This document shows, piece by piece, positions 49,872 to 57,949 of a stretch of DNA of 64,000 bases. This DNA comes from Iningainema tapete BLCC-T55 (GTDB taxonomy: Bacteria; Cyanobacteriota; Cyanobacteriia; Cyanobacteriales; Nostocaceae), in the NCBI RefSeq assembly GCF_014698965.1, contig NZ_JACXAE010000088.1, forward strand, positions 1-64,000, given 5' to 3'. The translations under genes and the position numbers were made by a program. Position 1 is the stretch's first letter, and every line of letters begins with the position of its first letter. A model generated the notes under the pieces. That model saw nothing but the letters and a program-made list of their open reading frames with translations. It made no database searches and was not told where the DNA came from.

Positions 49872-50504
49872 ATGATTGCAACCCCAATCACGCCACCAAC
49901 AGAGATTATTCATCTTTCCGGGATTAGTTGGCAAACCTACGAAACCCTATTGGCGGAACTTAATCATCGCCGTTTGCGCCTCACTTACAATCGGGGTAAT
50001 TTAGAAATTATGGCTCCTTCTCCAGAACATGAACTAGGCAAAACAGTAATGGGGCGCTTTGTGGAAACTTTGGCTGAAGAACTAGAAATTCAAATTTATC
50101 CCCTTGGCTCAACTACTTTTAAACGCCCCGAACTTAGTGGTGCAGAGCCAGATGAATGCTTTTACATTCGTAATATTGATGCTGTTCGAGGGAAAAAACG
50201 GTTAGATCCATTTGAAGATCCAGCACCAGACTTGGTAATTGAAATTGATATCACCAGTAGTTCTCTTAATCGTCTCCAGGTTTATGCTGATTTACGAGTT
50301 GCTGAAGTCTGGATTTACGACGGTAATTCATTGGTAATTAAGCAACTCCAAAATCAAGGTTATATCTCCTCCCAAGAAAGTCAATTTTTTCCCAATTTAC
50401 CCGTTGCAAAAATTGCCGACTTCTTACAACAAGCACCGAACATTGACTATCTAGAGTTGGTTAAAGCATTTCGGCGTTGGGTGAGAAATCAGCTGGGAAG
50501 ATAA
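49872..50504 (+). CDS. Uma2 family endonuclease (DUF820)
   Basis: A 210-residue PDDEXK-fold protein of the Uma2 family, which is greatly expanded in cyanobacteria: SGISWQTYETLLAELNHRRL, RGNLEIMAPSPEHE, PDECFYIRNI, then the catalytic PAPDLVIEIDITSSSLNR and EVWIYDGNSLVIKQL. The D and ExD residues of the active site are present. Uma2 genes are usually single and are thought to derive from mobile elements. It lies beside the DUF1016 insertion. Confidence 0.9.
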   Translation: MIATPITPPTEIIHLSGISWQTYETLLAELNHRRLRLTYNRGNLEIMAPSPEHELGKTVMGRFVETLAEELEIQIYPLGSTTFKRPELSGAEPDECFYIRNIDAVRGKKRLDPFEDPAPDLVIEIDITSSSLNRLQVYADLRVAEVWIYDGNSLVIKQLQNQGYISSQESQFFPNLPVAKIADFLQQAPNIDYLELVKAFRRWVRNQLGR

Positions 50505-50518
50505 AAGTGCGATCGCTA

Positions 50519-51568
50519 CTACAAAATCAAATTCAAATCTCCGAACTCGTGCCACAGATAACCACGCTGCACAGCATCAGAGTAAGCTGAGCAAATTTGC
50601 TCTGCTGGTAGAAACGCCGTAAGTAAGTCGAGGTGACTGGCTTCTGGTTCGTGCAAACCTGTTAGTAATCCATCCAGCGTCTTAAGTTTATGCTCAGCAG
50701 TAATACGTAGTTTTGTGTAACCATGTTGGGGTTGCACCTTCCCAGTTGCATCTGCGACTGATTCCAAAGCCCTAACTACAGTAGTACCTACCGCAATCAC
50801 TCTTCCTCCTTCCTCATGGGTGCGGTTAATCTTTTGTGCCGCCGCTTCACTAATCAAGTATTCTTCTTCCGAGGCGAGATGTTGAGCGTCTATTTCATCA
50901 TCCATATAAGAAGATAAACTGGTATGCAGCAAGATGTGTGCTGTTTCTATTCCACGACGCTTTAAATTAAACAGCAGCTTCCAAGTAAACGCCCGCCCTG
51001 CTGAAGGCATTTCCGCAGAACCCGGTTCTTTGGCGTAGACTGTTTGATAGTAATCCAAATCCCAAGGTGCAGACACATACTCATAACGAATCGGACTTCC
51101 CAAACGATAGAGTAAATCCATAAACTCTTTGCCTGATTTAGAAAAGCGTACTTGCCAAAGTCGGGGAATACGAGTGTCTCGATTTTCAACTGTAGCAGTT
51201 AACCCTTGACCAAAATCAATCTGCATTCCACTTTGTACACAGGTAAAGAGATTACCCTGTTTGCACATCAGCAAAGCCAGCCAAGAATCATTACTGAGAT
51301 GTTGTGCTAAACGGATTTCTACGCATTCTCCTGCATGGGCATCACAACCATCAAGTGCAGCCGGAAGAGTACGACTTGTATTAAAAACAAGTAAATCACC
51401 AGGGCGCAAGAAATTACCCAACTCGTTGAAACGAGTATGTTCAACTTGATCGGTGTGACGATTAATAACCATCAACCGCACGCCATCGCGGGCAATTCCT
51501 CTTCGCTCTGGTGGTTCTTTGGCGGAGAGTTCCGCCGGAAGTACAAAAGTAAAGGGTTTGGTCAGCAT
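50519..51568 (-). CDS. QueA-like S-adenosylmethionine:tRNA ribosyltransferase-isomerase
   Basis: A 349-residue protein of the QueA family, which adds the epoxycyclopentanediol group in queuosine synthesis: FVLPAELSAKEPPERRGIAR near the start, GDLLVFNTSRTLPA, and the C-terminal conserved GRVIAVGTTVVRALES and GLLTGLHEPEASHLDLLTAF. The middle is divergent (SAEMPSAGRAFTWKLLFNL in place of the usual AAPTAGLHFT), so it may be a paralogue with changed specificity. It has no queuosine neighbours. Confidence 0.8.
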   Translation of the reverse strand: MLTKPFTFVLPAELSAKEPPERRGIARDGVRLMVINRHTDQVEHTRFNELGNFLRPGDLLVFNTSRTLPAALDGCDAHAGECVEIRLAQHLSNDSWLALLMCKQGNLFTCVQSGMQIDFGQGLTATVENRDTRIPRLWQVRFSKSGKEFMDLLYRLGSPIRYEYVSAPWDLDYYQTVYAKEPGSAEMPSAGRAFTWKLLFNLKRRGIETAHILLHTSLSSYMDDEIDAQHLASEEEYLISEAAAQKINRTHEEGGRVIAVGTTVVRALESVADATGKVQPQHGYTKLRITAEHKLKTLDGLLTGLHEPEASHLDLLTAFLPAEQICSAYSDAVQRGYLWHEFGDLNLIL

Positions 51569-51621
51569 ATAATATTTACCCCTGATGTATTGTATAAACG
51601 CGCACTATTTTGCCCCACACT

Positions 51622-51676
51622 TTAGGGGAGGCGGAGCCTCAAGAGATGCATTCCCAGGCTGAGCCTGGGAACGAGA
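51622..51676. repeat. Dispersed palindromic repeat
   Basis: GAGGCGGAGCCTC followed by ATTCCCAGGCTGAGCCTGGGAA; same family as 25938, 43640 and 53718. Confidence 0.8.
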
Positions 51677-51679
51677 CAC

Positions 51680-52444
51680 TCAAACCAGTGCGGGTGCTTC
51701 TAATTCCCTACCCCAATTTTCCTCTTGAGCTTGGAATCTTTGCCCATTGACGTGGCGTGATTCATCAGACGCTAAATAGACAAATACCTCAGTAACATCT
51801 GCTGGATTAGCCCACTCGGTAGGATCTTCATCAGGCTCTGCCATTCGATGCATCAGGGTGTTCATATCACCAGGATCTACCCAATTGACACGCACACCAC
51901 TGTCTTCAAGTTCTGCCGCCCATGTCTGCGACATCCCTTCAATACCAAATTTTGAGATTCCGTATGCCCCCCAACCAGGATAACCATTTACCCCTGCATC
52001 ACTTGTAACGTTGATAATGGAACCACCATTCTCAATCATCGCAGGTAATGCCTTTTTAATTAATAAAAATGGGGCGATTAAATTGGTGTTGATAACATCA
52101 CGAAAATCCTCAAGTGGGTAGTCGAGTAAGTAAGGCATGGGAGAAGGACCAATACTTGATGCATTATTCACTAATACATCAAGATGACCATTAAATTCAC
52201 TCAAAGTTGTGGCAACTACACGCTCAATATCTTCGTGCTTTGTTAAGTCAGCACTCATGACTAAAACTTGAGTTAATGGTGCTATTTCATTGATAGTATT
52301 ACGTACTTCATTGAGCAACTCAACATTACGCGCCACAATAGATATTCCCGCTGCGTCTTCACGGGCAAAATCAATTGCTAATTGTCTCCCCAAACCTTGC
52401 GATGCCCCTGTAATTAAGATATACTTGCCTTGTAATCTGCTCAT
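51680..52444 (-). CDS. Short-chain dehydrogenase/reductase
   Basis: A 254-residue classical SDR: cofactor motif TGASQGLGRQL (about 11-21), NNASSIG, catalytic Ser in INVTSDAG, and YGISK (Tyr and Lys of the active site). It should be an NAD(P)-dependent oxidoreductase of unknown substrate. ATG 52444 is preferred because AAGGAG lies 6 nt upstream; the TTG at 52465 would overlap the previous gene's stop. It follows the second SDR gene by 14 bp, so they form an operon. Confidence 0.9.
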   Translation of the reverse strand: MSRLQGKYILITGASQGLGRQLAIDFAREDAAGISIVARNVELLNEVRNTINEIAPLTQVLVMSADLTKHEDIERVVATTLSEFNGHLDVLVNNASSIGPSPMPYLLDYPLEDFRDVINTNLIAPFLLIKKALPAMIENGGSIINVTSDAGVNGYPGWGAYGISKFGIEGMSQTWAAELEDSGVRVNWVDPGDMNTLMHRMAEPDEDPTEWANPADVTEVFVYLASDESRHVNGQRFQAQEENWGRELEAPALV

Positions 52445-52458
52445 TTTCTGCTCCTTAT

Positions 52459-53175
52459 TTACCAATCAATTGGTTGGCGATCGCGAAAAAATCCACCTGA
52501 ACTTCCACCATCAGGATGAGTCGCCAACCAGACAATAGTATCCACACCTTGTTCTGGTGTAAGGGGCGCATTTGCACCACCCATTTCTGTTTTCACCCAA
52601 CCAGGACAAACTGAATTCACTAATATATTTGTGCCTTGTAATTCACTAGCCAAAATTCGTGTCAAAGCATTCAAACCAGCTTTAGAAATCCGATATCCAG
52701 TGTAACCACCACCCATTTCACTCAATTGTCCCATGCCAGAAGAAACATTCACTATTCGTCCATAATTTTGTTTCTTCATCAACGGAATCAACGCTTGATT
52801 AACTCGCAAAACACCGTAAACATTCGTTTCCATAGTTTCGCGCAAAGTGTCTATTTTGGCATCGAATACACTATTATTACCTGCCTGAGCATCAATATAT
52901 AAACCAGCATTATTTACCAATGCATCAAGACGAACATACTTCTCACCAATGAACTCAGCTAATTTTTGGCTGCTTTCTTCACTCGTTACATCAAGAGGAT
53001 GATAAGTTACATCCAAACCTTCTGCTTGTAACTTTTCTGCTGCAGCTTTCCCTTTCGTCTCATTTCGACTGGTAAGAACTACCTGATATCCAAGTTTAGC
53101 TAATTGACGAGAAGCTTCAAAACCCAAACCGCGATTTCCGCCAGTTACTACTGCCACTTTTTTGGTTGTGTTCAT
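52459..53175 (-). CDS. Short-chain dehydrogenase, carbonyl-reductase-like
   Basis: A 238-residue SDR of the carbonyl reductase/menthone reductase group: TGGNRGLGFEASRQL, NNAGLYID, NVSSGMGQLSEMGGGYTGYR then ISKAGLNALTRILA with the YRISK catalytic pair, and CPGWVKTEMGG. NADPH preference is likely from the TSRNETKGK segment after the second strand. It is the first gene of an SDR pair on the minus strand. Confidence 0.9.
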   Translation of the reverse strand: MNTTKKVAVVTGGNRGLGFEASRQLAKLGYQVVLTSRNETKGKAAAEKLQAEGLDVTYHPLDVTSEESSQKLAEFIGEKYVRLDALVNNAGLYIDAQAGNNSVFDAKIDTLRETMETNVYGVLRVNQALIPLMKKQNYGRIVNVSSGMGQLSEMGGGYTGYRISKAGLNALTRILASELQGTNILVNSVCPGWVKTEMGGANAPLTPEQGVDTIVWLATHPDGGSSGGFFRDRQPIDW

Positions 53176-53209
53176 AAGGTTTTATTGTTACTAATCAAGC
53201 TCCTAACTG

Positions 53210-53293
53210 TTGATTGCTAATTGTTGATTGCTAATTGTTAAGAATGCTATTAGCCATTAACCATTAACTATTAGCCATTAGCCATTAGCTATT
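53210..53293. repeat. Heptamer repeat array (STRR)
   Basis: TTGATTGCTAA units are followed by seven ATTAGCC/ATTAACC/ATTAGCT-type heptamers, in the gap between the VOC and SDR genes. Confidence 0.85.
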
Positions 53294-53299
53294 TTCAAA

Positions 53300-53695
53300 T
53301 TACTTCAAAGCGTATTCTGGCTGATATTCTACCAATTCAATTTCATTACCATCTGGATCGTTGAAGTAAATTCTGTGCTTGGTTTCAGGGGATGTGTATG
53401 TGTAATACTCAATGCCCTCATCTTCCAGTAGTTTCTTCATAGCTTCGCCATCTTTAATCACCAAGCCAATGTGATTAATTCCAATGCTTTCGTAAGCTGT
53501 ATGTACCCGCTGTTGTTGAGGCGCATCATTGAGAGCAAGATAAAATTGGTTATTGCCAAAATGCATCCAACGCCCTTCATCAGTTACGCCTTCAACCCGC
53601 ACATACCAGTCAGGAAACAAAGTTTGATAAAACTTCTTTGTTACCTCCACATCCTGACAAGAAAGATTAATATGTTCAAACCTAATCAAATCCAT
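53300..53695 (-). CDS. VOC family protein (glyoxalase/bleomycin-resistance fold)
   Basis: A 131-residue VOC domain protein: FEHINLSCQDVEVTKKFYQT (first metal His), SIGINHIGLVIKDGEAMKKL (second metal His) and HRIYFNDPDGNEIELVEYQP (terminal Glu). It probably binds a divalent metal and acts as a lyase, isomerase or dioxygenase of unknown substrate. It precedes the SDR pair on the same strand, separated by a heptamer repeat array. Confidence 0.88.
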   Translation of the reverse strand: MDLIRFEHINLSCQDVEVTKKFYQTLFPDWYVRVEGVTDEGRWMHFGNNQFYLALNDAPQQQRVHTAYESIGINHIGLVIKDGEAMKKLLEDEGIEYYTYTSPETKHRIYFNDPDGNEIELVEYQPEYALK

Positions 53696-53717
53696 TTTTT
53701 TCTCCTTTTCTTGTTCC

Positions 53718-53772
53718 TAGTCTCTCGTTCCCAGGTAGAACCTGGGAGTGCCTTCCGTGAGGCGGAGCCTCA
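53718..53772. repeat. Dispersed palindromic repeat
   Basis: CTCGTTCCCAGGTAGAACCTGGGA followed by GAGGCGGAGCCTC, the same family as 25938, 43640 and 51622. Confidence 0.8.
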
Positions 53773-53784
53773 CCTTATCCCCAA

Positions 53785-54558
53785 TCACCCCAAAGCAATA
53801 TCTAAAAACATCATCACAACAAACCCCACCATCACACCAATAGTTCCTTCTTTTTCTAAACCCTTACGATGAGATTCAGGAATAATTTCATCACTAATTA
53901 CAAACAACATTGCCCCCGCAGCAAATGCCATTGCCCAAGGCAAAATAAAATTAGCCACACTCACCACACCAGCACCAACTAAACCACCAATTGGCTCTAC
54001 CAAACCCGTAAGCAGAGAAATCCACAAAGCATAACCTGCTGAATACTTCTCTGCTACCAAAGATAACGCAACTACTAAGCCTTCAGGAATATTTTGCAAG
54101 CCAATCCCCAAAGCAACGGGAATGCCATCGCTAATATTATTATTACCAAAATTCACTCCTACTGCCAATCCTTCGGGGAAGTTATGAATAGTAATTGCCG
54201 CAATAAACAGCCATATCCGCTTTAAATTACTGCTTCGCTCGCTATCCTCTTGCTTGAAAAAGTGTTCGTGGGGTAAAAGCCGATGCGCCAATTGTAGAAA
54301 TGCTCCTCCCAACAGAATACCCACCACAATAATTAAAGCTGCACTTGTTTTACCGTAGCCTTGAGACATTGCCGCCTCTGTACCAGGTATAACCAACGAA
54401 AATGATGTCGCCGCCAACATCACTCCCCCACCAAACCCCAACATGATGGCTTGCGATCGCTGCGTTAAATTGATTGGCAGTAAAATAGGCAATGCACCTA
54501 CTACTGTAGCAAGTCCTGCACATAAGCTGGCAAAGACGCCAATTACTAGGCTTTCCAT
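53785..54558 (-). CDS. ZIP family metal transporter
   Basis: A 257-residue, eight-span ZIP transporter of the ZupT/GufA group. The metal-binding helices carry IHNFPEGLAVGVNFG (span 4) and GIGLQNIPEGLVVALSLVAE (span 5), and EPIGGLVGAG. A short His-containing loop (LLPHEHFFKQEDSERSS) lies between spans 3 and 4. It likely imports zinc, iron or related divalent cations. No metal regulator lies next to it. Confidence 0.92.
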   Translation of the reverse strand: MESLVIGVFASLCAGLATVVGALPILLPINLTQRSQAIMLGFGGGVMLAATSFSLVIPGTEAAMSQGYGKTSAALIIVVGILLGGAFLQLAHRLLPHEHFFKQEDSERSSNLKRIWLFIAAITIHNFPEGLAVGVNFGNNNISDGIPVALGIGLQNIPEGLVVALSLVAEKYSAGYALWISLLTGLVEPIGGLVGAGVVSVANFILPWAMAFAAGAMLFVISDEIIPESHRKGLEKEGTIGVMVGFVVMMFLDIALG

Positions 54559-54666
54559 AGGGAGGCTTCATATTACATTTCTCTATCAATAATCATAGTC
54601 GAACTGATTATGAGTTGCAACTAATTGGAAGAAATAGTTGTGGGTTGAGCGAGATGTTTTTGCTCC

Positions 54667-54788
54667 GCACCAAATATTTGGTGCAGATTAACGCAAAAGA
54701 ATTTCATCAGCACCACCGTAATACTACTGTTAGCAAAGTAATGGTGCATACTGTACCATGATGATGAAGACAGCACCATTAATGCACT
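54667..54788. promoter_or_regulatory. Array of GCACC/GGTGC sites upstream of the kfrA-like gene
   Basis: A perfect 18-bp palindrome GCACCAAATATTTGGTGC lies at 54667-54684. Further half-sites follow: GCACC at 54710, GGTGC at 54743 facing GTACC at 54753 in an inverted pair, GCACC at 54773 and GCAC at 54784. The last lies 15 bp before the ATG. This looks like an operator region for the KfrA-like DNA-binding protein or another regulator. Confidence 0.6.
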
Positions 54789-54798
54789 ACCAATAATC

Positions 54799-55296
54799 AT
54801 GAATCAAGAAAAAACCGTGAGAGACAAAGTCTTTGAATGCTGCGCTCAGTTAGAGTCCGAGAATAAAAGTATTACGAGAAATGTGGTGCGCTTACGCACC
54901 GGAGGAAGTAATCGGGATGTCTCAAAATATATTACCGAGTGGAAAGAACAGAATAATACAGCGATTACAGTTGCAACAAATACCGATATTTCTCAACAAA
55001 CTGGGGAATCAGCTGCAATAAGCTCAGAGGCTGCACCAACCAATGCACCAATTCAACCAGCAATCAGCCAAGCTGACATTGAGCAAATTAAGTTAGAAGC
55101 GCAGCAGCGAGTTAAAGCAAAGCGGTTAGCTGTGATTAAAGTTGCACAATATTACGAGGAAAATCCTAATTTACTACCAGAAGAAATGAGAAAAGAGATT
55201 GAGGCAGAAGAAATGGCAGCAATATCATGTTCTCTCTCACATCGATCTTATTACGACCCAAACGCGCTAACCCAAGCGGTGATAACCAGCATGTAA
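54799..55296 (+). CDS. KfrA-like DNA-binding protein
   Basis: A 165-residue protein. The first about 50 residues (VRDKVFECCAQLESENKSIT, RNVVRLRTGGSNRDVSKYIT) resemble the KfrA N-terminal DNA-binding domain of plasmids, a winged helix often followed by a long coiled coil. Here a Thr/Ala-rich linker leads to a helical segment (ADIEQIKLEAQQRVKAKRLA). It overlaps the ATPase gene by 70 bp in another frame. KfrA proteins bind their own promoter and help plasmid maintenance; here the gene appears chromosomal and the partner is an ATPase. Confidence 0.7.
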   Translation: MNQEKTVRDKVFECCAQLESENKSITRNVVRLRTGGSNRDVSKYITEWKEQNNTAITVATNTDISQQTGESAAISSEAAPTNAPIQPAISQADIEQIKLEAQQRVKAKRLAVIKVAQYYEENPNLLPEEMRKEIEAEEMAAISCSLSHRSYYDPNALTQAVITSM

Positions 55297-56372
55297 CACC
55301 GCTTGGAAGTAGCAATACACCTCAAGCAATAGCGTCAGTCTGGGCAACTCATATCTGGTCAAATTTTTTTGTCATGCTTTTGGTGAGTGGATTTGTTGCT
55401 GTGAACGGTGTTTCCGTATTATCAGTGCTTGCAATAGTTGCTGGGGCAATATCGCTTGCGCCGAAAAAGCAAACCCCAACAAGTAGCCAACCTGACTCCA
55501 CCGCAACGTCATCAACCACTGCCAGCCCTAACCCAGAAATACCAGCAGCGCCAACACAGATGCGGCTTTACCGCCAAAAAACCCTAGAACAAATAAAAGC
55601 AACCTTGTTAGCAAACAATGCAGCTGTTGTCGCTGGGGAACAAGGTAGCGGTAAATCTTTACTAGCACAGACTGTAGCAGAACAATTGCGCAACGATGGA
55701 TTTATAGTGGCGTTGATTGAGCCAGCAACTCCTAAACAAATGCTCTTAGAAATTGCCCAACAGTTGGAAATAGACACTCATAATATAGAAGGTAAAGCGC
55801 TCACAGCCGAGCAGTTAAAACGGGCGATCGCATCCTATTTTGACAGTAATACGGCATTTTTAATCATCGATGATGCGCAGCTTTGTGAGAGTAAATTTCG
55901 ACTTTGGCTCAAACAATTACGTCGTCAGGGTATACCGATGATGCTTTTTGCAACCGATCCGCCACGTACCGACGTTTTCATGAGTCTTCCGCCAATTGTG
56001 CTTCACCCACTCCCAGAAAAACCAATTCGCGAGATTATGGAGCAGGCAGCATTAGAAAGAGGACTAGAGTTGAAAAATTCAGACTTTGCTAGATTACAAG
56101 AGCGTGCAGGAGGAAATCCCATGCTGGCACAACGTGTGATTGATGAAGAATACTTAGGATTAGAAATTGAGGAGGGAGATCATCACAGATACTTAGATAT
56201 TACACCACTAATTTTGCTGGCAGGAATTGCCTTTGTCGTGATCCGGTTTATCGGACTGGGTACTGGCGATCAAGCGCTTTATATTTTTGGTGGAATTGCT
56301 GCTGCAATTTTCTTAGGTGTATCGCGTATGCTTTACAACTTACCGCCGGAAAGTAAGAAGATTGGCAGATGA
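55227..56372 (+). CDS. Membrane-anchored AAA-type ATPase
   Basis: A 381-residue protein: two hydrophobic spans at about 45-77 (HIWSNFFVMLLVSGFVAVNG; SVLSVLAIVAGAISLA), a Ser/Thr/Pro linker, then an AAA_22/TniB-like NTPase with Walker A GEQGSGKS (137-144), Walker B FLIIDDAQ (211-218) and a sensor region MLFATDPP (239-246), and two C-terminal spans (326-343, 351-368). So the ATPase is tethered at both ends. It overlaps the kfrA-like gene, which implies coupled translation and a joint role. No relative with known function comes to mind. Confidence 0.75.
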   Translation: MFSLTSILLRPKRANPSGDNQHVTPLGSSNTPQAIASVWATHIWSNFFVMLLVSGFVAVNGVSVLSVLAIVAGAISLAPKKQTPTSSQPDSTATSSTTASPNPEIPAAPTQMRLYRQKTLEQIKATLLANNAAVVAGEQGSGKSLLAQTVAEQLRNDGFIVALIEPATPKQMLLEIAQQLEIDTHNIEGKALTAEQLKRAIASYFDSNTAFLIIDDAQLCESKFRLWLKQLRRQGIPMMLFATDPPRTDVFMSLPPIVLHPLPEKPIREIMEQAALERGLELKNSDFARLQERAGGNPMLAQRVIDEEYLGLEIEEGDHHRYLDITPLILLAGIAFVVIRFIGLGTGDQALYIFGGIAAAIFLGVSRMLYNLPPESKKIGR

Positions 56373-56413
56373 TTATAGCGGTTCTCACGGACGTGAGGTA
56401 CAAGAAAAAGTAA

Positions 56414-56449
56414 TTAACCACAGATGAACACAGATAAACACAGATAAAT
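56414..56449. repeat. CACAGAT repeat
   Basis: AACCACAGATGAACACAGAT then AAACACAGATAAAT: three CACAGAT units, a single-arm relative of 42109-42172. Confidence 0.8.
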
Positions 56450-56570
56450 TTGTACCTCTGTAGACTAGGAAACGCTATAGTCTTTGCCACTGCCCAAAAT
56501 GTCACGCTTGACAAGACAATGCGAGCGCATTACTTTAGAGATGTTTAACTGATAAGTTTAAAGGTTAGCT

Positions 56571-56903
56571 ATGGCTGTAATACCAGTACCATGCGCAGAA
56601 TCTACTCTTACTGATCGCTATCAGACGACAATTCCCGATGCCGTTCGCAAGGTTCTGGGCTTGAATAAGCGTGATAAAATCTGCTATACTATTCAGCCTG
56701 ACGGTCAAGTAGTGATTTCTCGCGCTGATAACACCGAGAGCGATCCTGTACTTGGGCAGTTTTTGAATTTTCTGGCAAGAGATATCGAAAAGAATCCTCA
56801 ACACATACAAGTGATTAGCTCTGATTTAGTCAGCCATGTTCAATCCTTGGTTGCTGAAGTCGATCTCGATCTTGATGCACCACTCTCTGACGAGGATGAA
56901 TAA
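56571..56903 (+). CDS. prlF: PrlF-type antitoxin (AbrB/SpoVT fold)
   Basis: A 110-residue protein with the AbrB-like swapped-hairpin DNA-binding domain (ESTLTDRYQTTIPDAVRKVL, LNKRDKICYTIQPDGQVVIS) and an acidic C-terminus (VDLDLDAPLSDEDE) suited to neutralising a toxin. The next gene, two bases after its stop, is a YhaV-type RNase toxin, so this is the antitoxin and autorepressor of a type II pair. Confidence 0.9.
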   Translation: MAVIPVPCAESTLTDRYQTTIPDAVRKVLGLNKRDKICYTIQPDGQVVISRADNTESDPVLGQFLNFLARDIEKNPQHIQVISSDLVSHVQSLVAEVDLDLDAPLSDEDE

Positions 56904-56905
56904 GT

Positions 56906-57376
56906 GTGTCTGAAAATCAGCCGCTAGTTATTCATGGGTGGAACATATTTGCTCATTCTCTCGGACTTAACCAGTTTGAAGAACTTCGGACGCAGGTTGA
57001 ACATTTGCGTCAGAAGTATCCTCAAGACTACAAGAAAAAAAACGCCACAAAGCGTCTAGCTGCCATAGCAAAGCTCGCATTTGATGTTATTCCTCAAGAT
57101 CCAACACGTAGTGATTATCGTCAAGGTACTACGCTTGGTGATGAGTACAAGCACTGGTTTAGAGCTAAATTTTTTCAGCAGTACCGACTGTTTTTTCGAT
57201 ATCATCAAGAGAGCAAAATAATTGTTTTCGCTTGGGTTAATGATGAGAACTCTAAGCGAGCCTATTTTAAGAAAATGCTTGAAAGCGGAAACCCTCCAGA
57301 CAACTGGAATGATTTACTCAAGGATGCGCAAGGTGAAACTAATCGTTTAGAGAAAGCAGTCAACGTAGAAATTTAG
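56906..57376 (+). CDS. yhaV: YhaV-type RNase toxin
   Basis: A 156-residue protein of the YhaV (RelE-superfamily) type: VIHGWNIFAHSLGLNQFEEL near the start and the conserved KHWFRAKFFQQYRLFFRYHQ, IIVFAWVNDENSKRAY and DNWNDLLKDAQ at the end. YhaV cleaves RNA and is held by PrlF. The start is GTG at 56906, two bases after the antitoxin stop; an overlapping GTG at 56904 is out of frame. The pair is complete. Confidence 0.9.
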   Translation: MSENQPLVIHGWNIFAHSLGLNQFEELRTQVEHLRQKYPQDYKKKNATKRLAAIAKLAFDVIPQDPTRSDYRQGTTLGDEYKHWFRAKFFQQYRLFFRYHQESKIIVFAWVNDENSKRAYFKKMLESGNPPDNWNDLLKDAQGETNRLEKAVNVEI

Positions 57377-57426
57377 ACTGTTGCTTTTTGTAAAATGAGA
57401 CAAGCATATTACATATTAGATAAATT

Positions 57427-57900
57427 ATGGAGATTACTTTAAGGGCAATCAATAAAGATAATTGGAAACAATGTATTAGTCTGAAAACAACTGAAGAACA
57501 AGAAAAATTTGTTGCTTCAAATCTCTATTCTCTTGCTCAATCCAAGTTTTATCCATCTGCTGTTACACTGGGCATTTATCAAGGAGAAACTATGGTTGGC
57601 TTTTTGATGTACGATCTCATGGACAAAGGTTATCAAAACAGTGGTTATTACATCTGGCGATTGATGATTGACAAAAATCATCAAAGGAAGGGATACGGTA
57701 AAGCTGCAATGCAATTAGTTATTAAGTTACTTAAAGAAAAGCCAAATTGTAACGAAATTTTAATAGGCTACAGACCTGAAAATGTAGTAGCAGAAAAACT
57801 GTATCTCAGCTTAGGCTTTCAAAAAACGGGGATAATAGAGGACGGAGATGTACTTGTGTATCTTCCAGTAGAAGCATCAATAGATGTGACAGCTAAGTAA
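57427..57900 (+). CDS. GNAT family N-acetyltransferase
   Basis: A 157-residue GNAT with motif A IWRLMIDKNHQRKGYGKAAM (acetyl-CoA loop QRKGYG) and the strand-helix with RPENVVAEKLYLSLGFQKTG. The N-terminus (ITLRAINKDNWKQCISLKTT) resembles the spermidine/diamine acetyltransferase (BltD/PaiA) group, so a polyamine substrate is plausible. Single gene 50 bp after the toxin gene. Confidence 0.88.
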   Translation: MEITLRAINKDNWKQCISLKTTEEQEKFVASNLYSLAQSKFYPSAVTLGIYQGETMVGFLMYDLMDKGYQNSGYYIWRLMIDKNHQRKGYGKAAMQLVIKLLKEKPNCNEILIGYRPENVVAEKLYLSLGFQKTGIIEDGDVLVYLPVEASIDVTAK

Positions 57901-57949
57901 AAATACATAAATAAACTATAATTATATCAGAAAGAGTAGATAAATTTTT

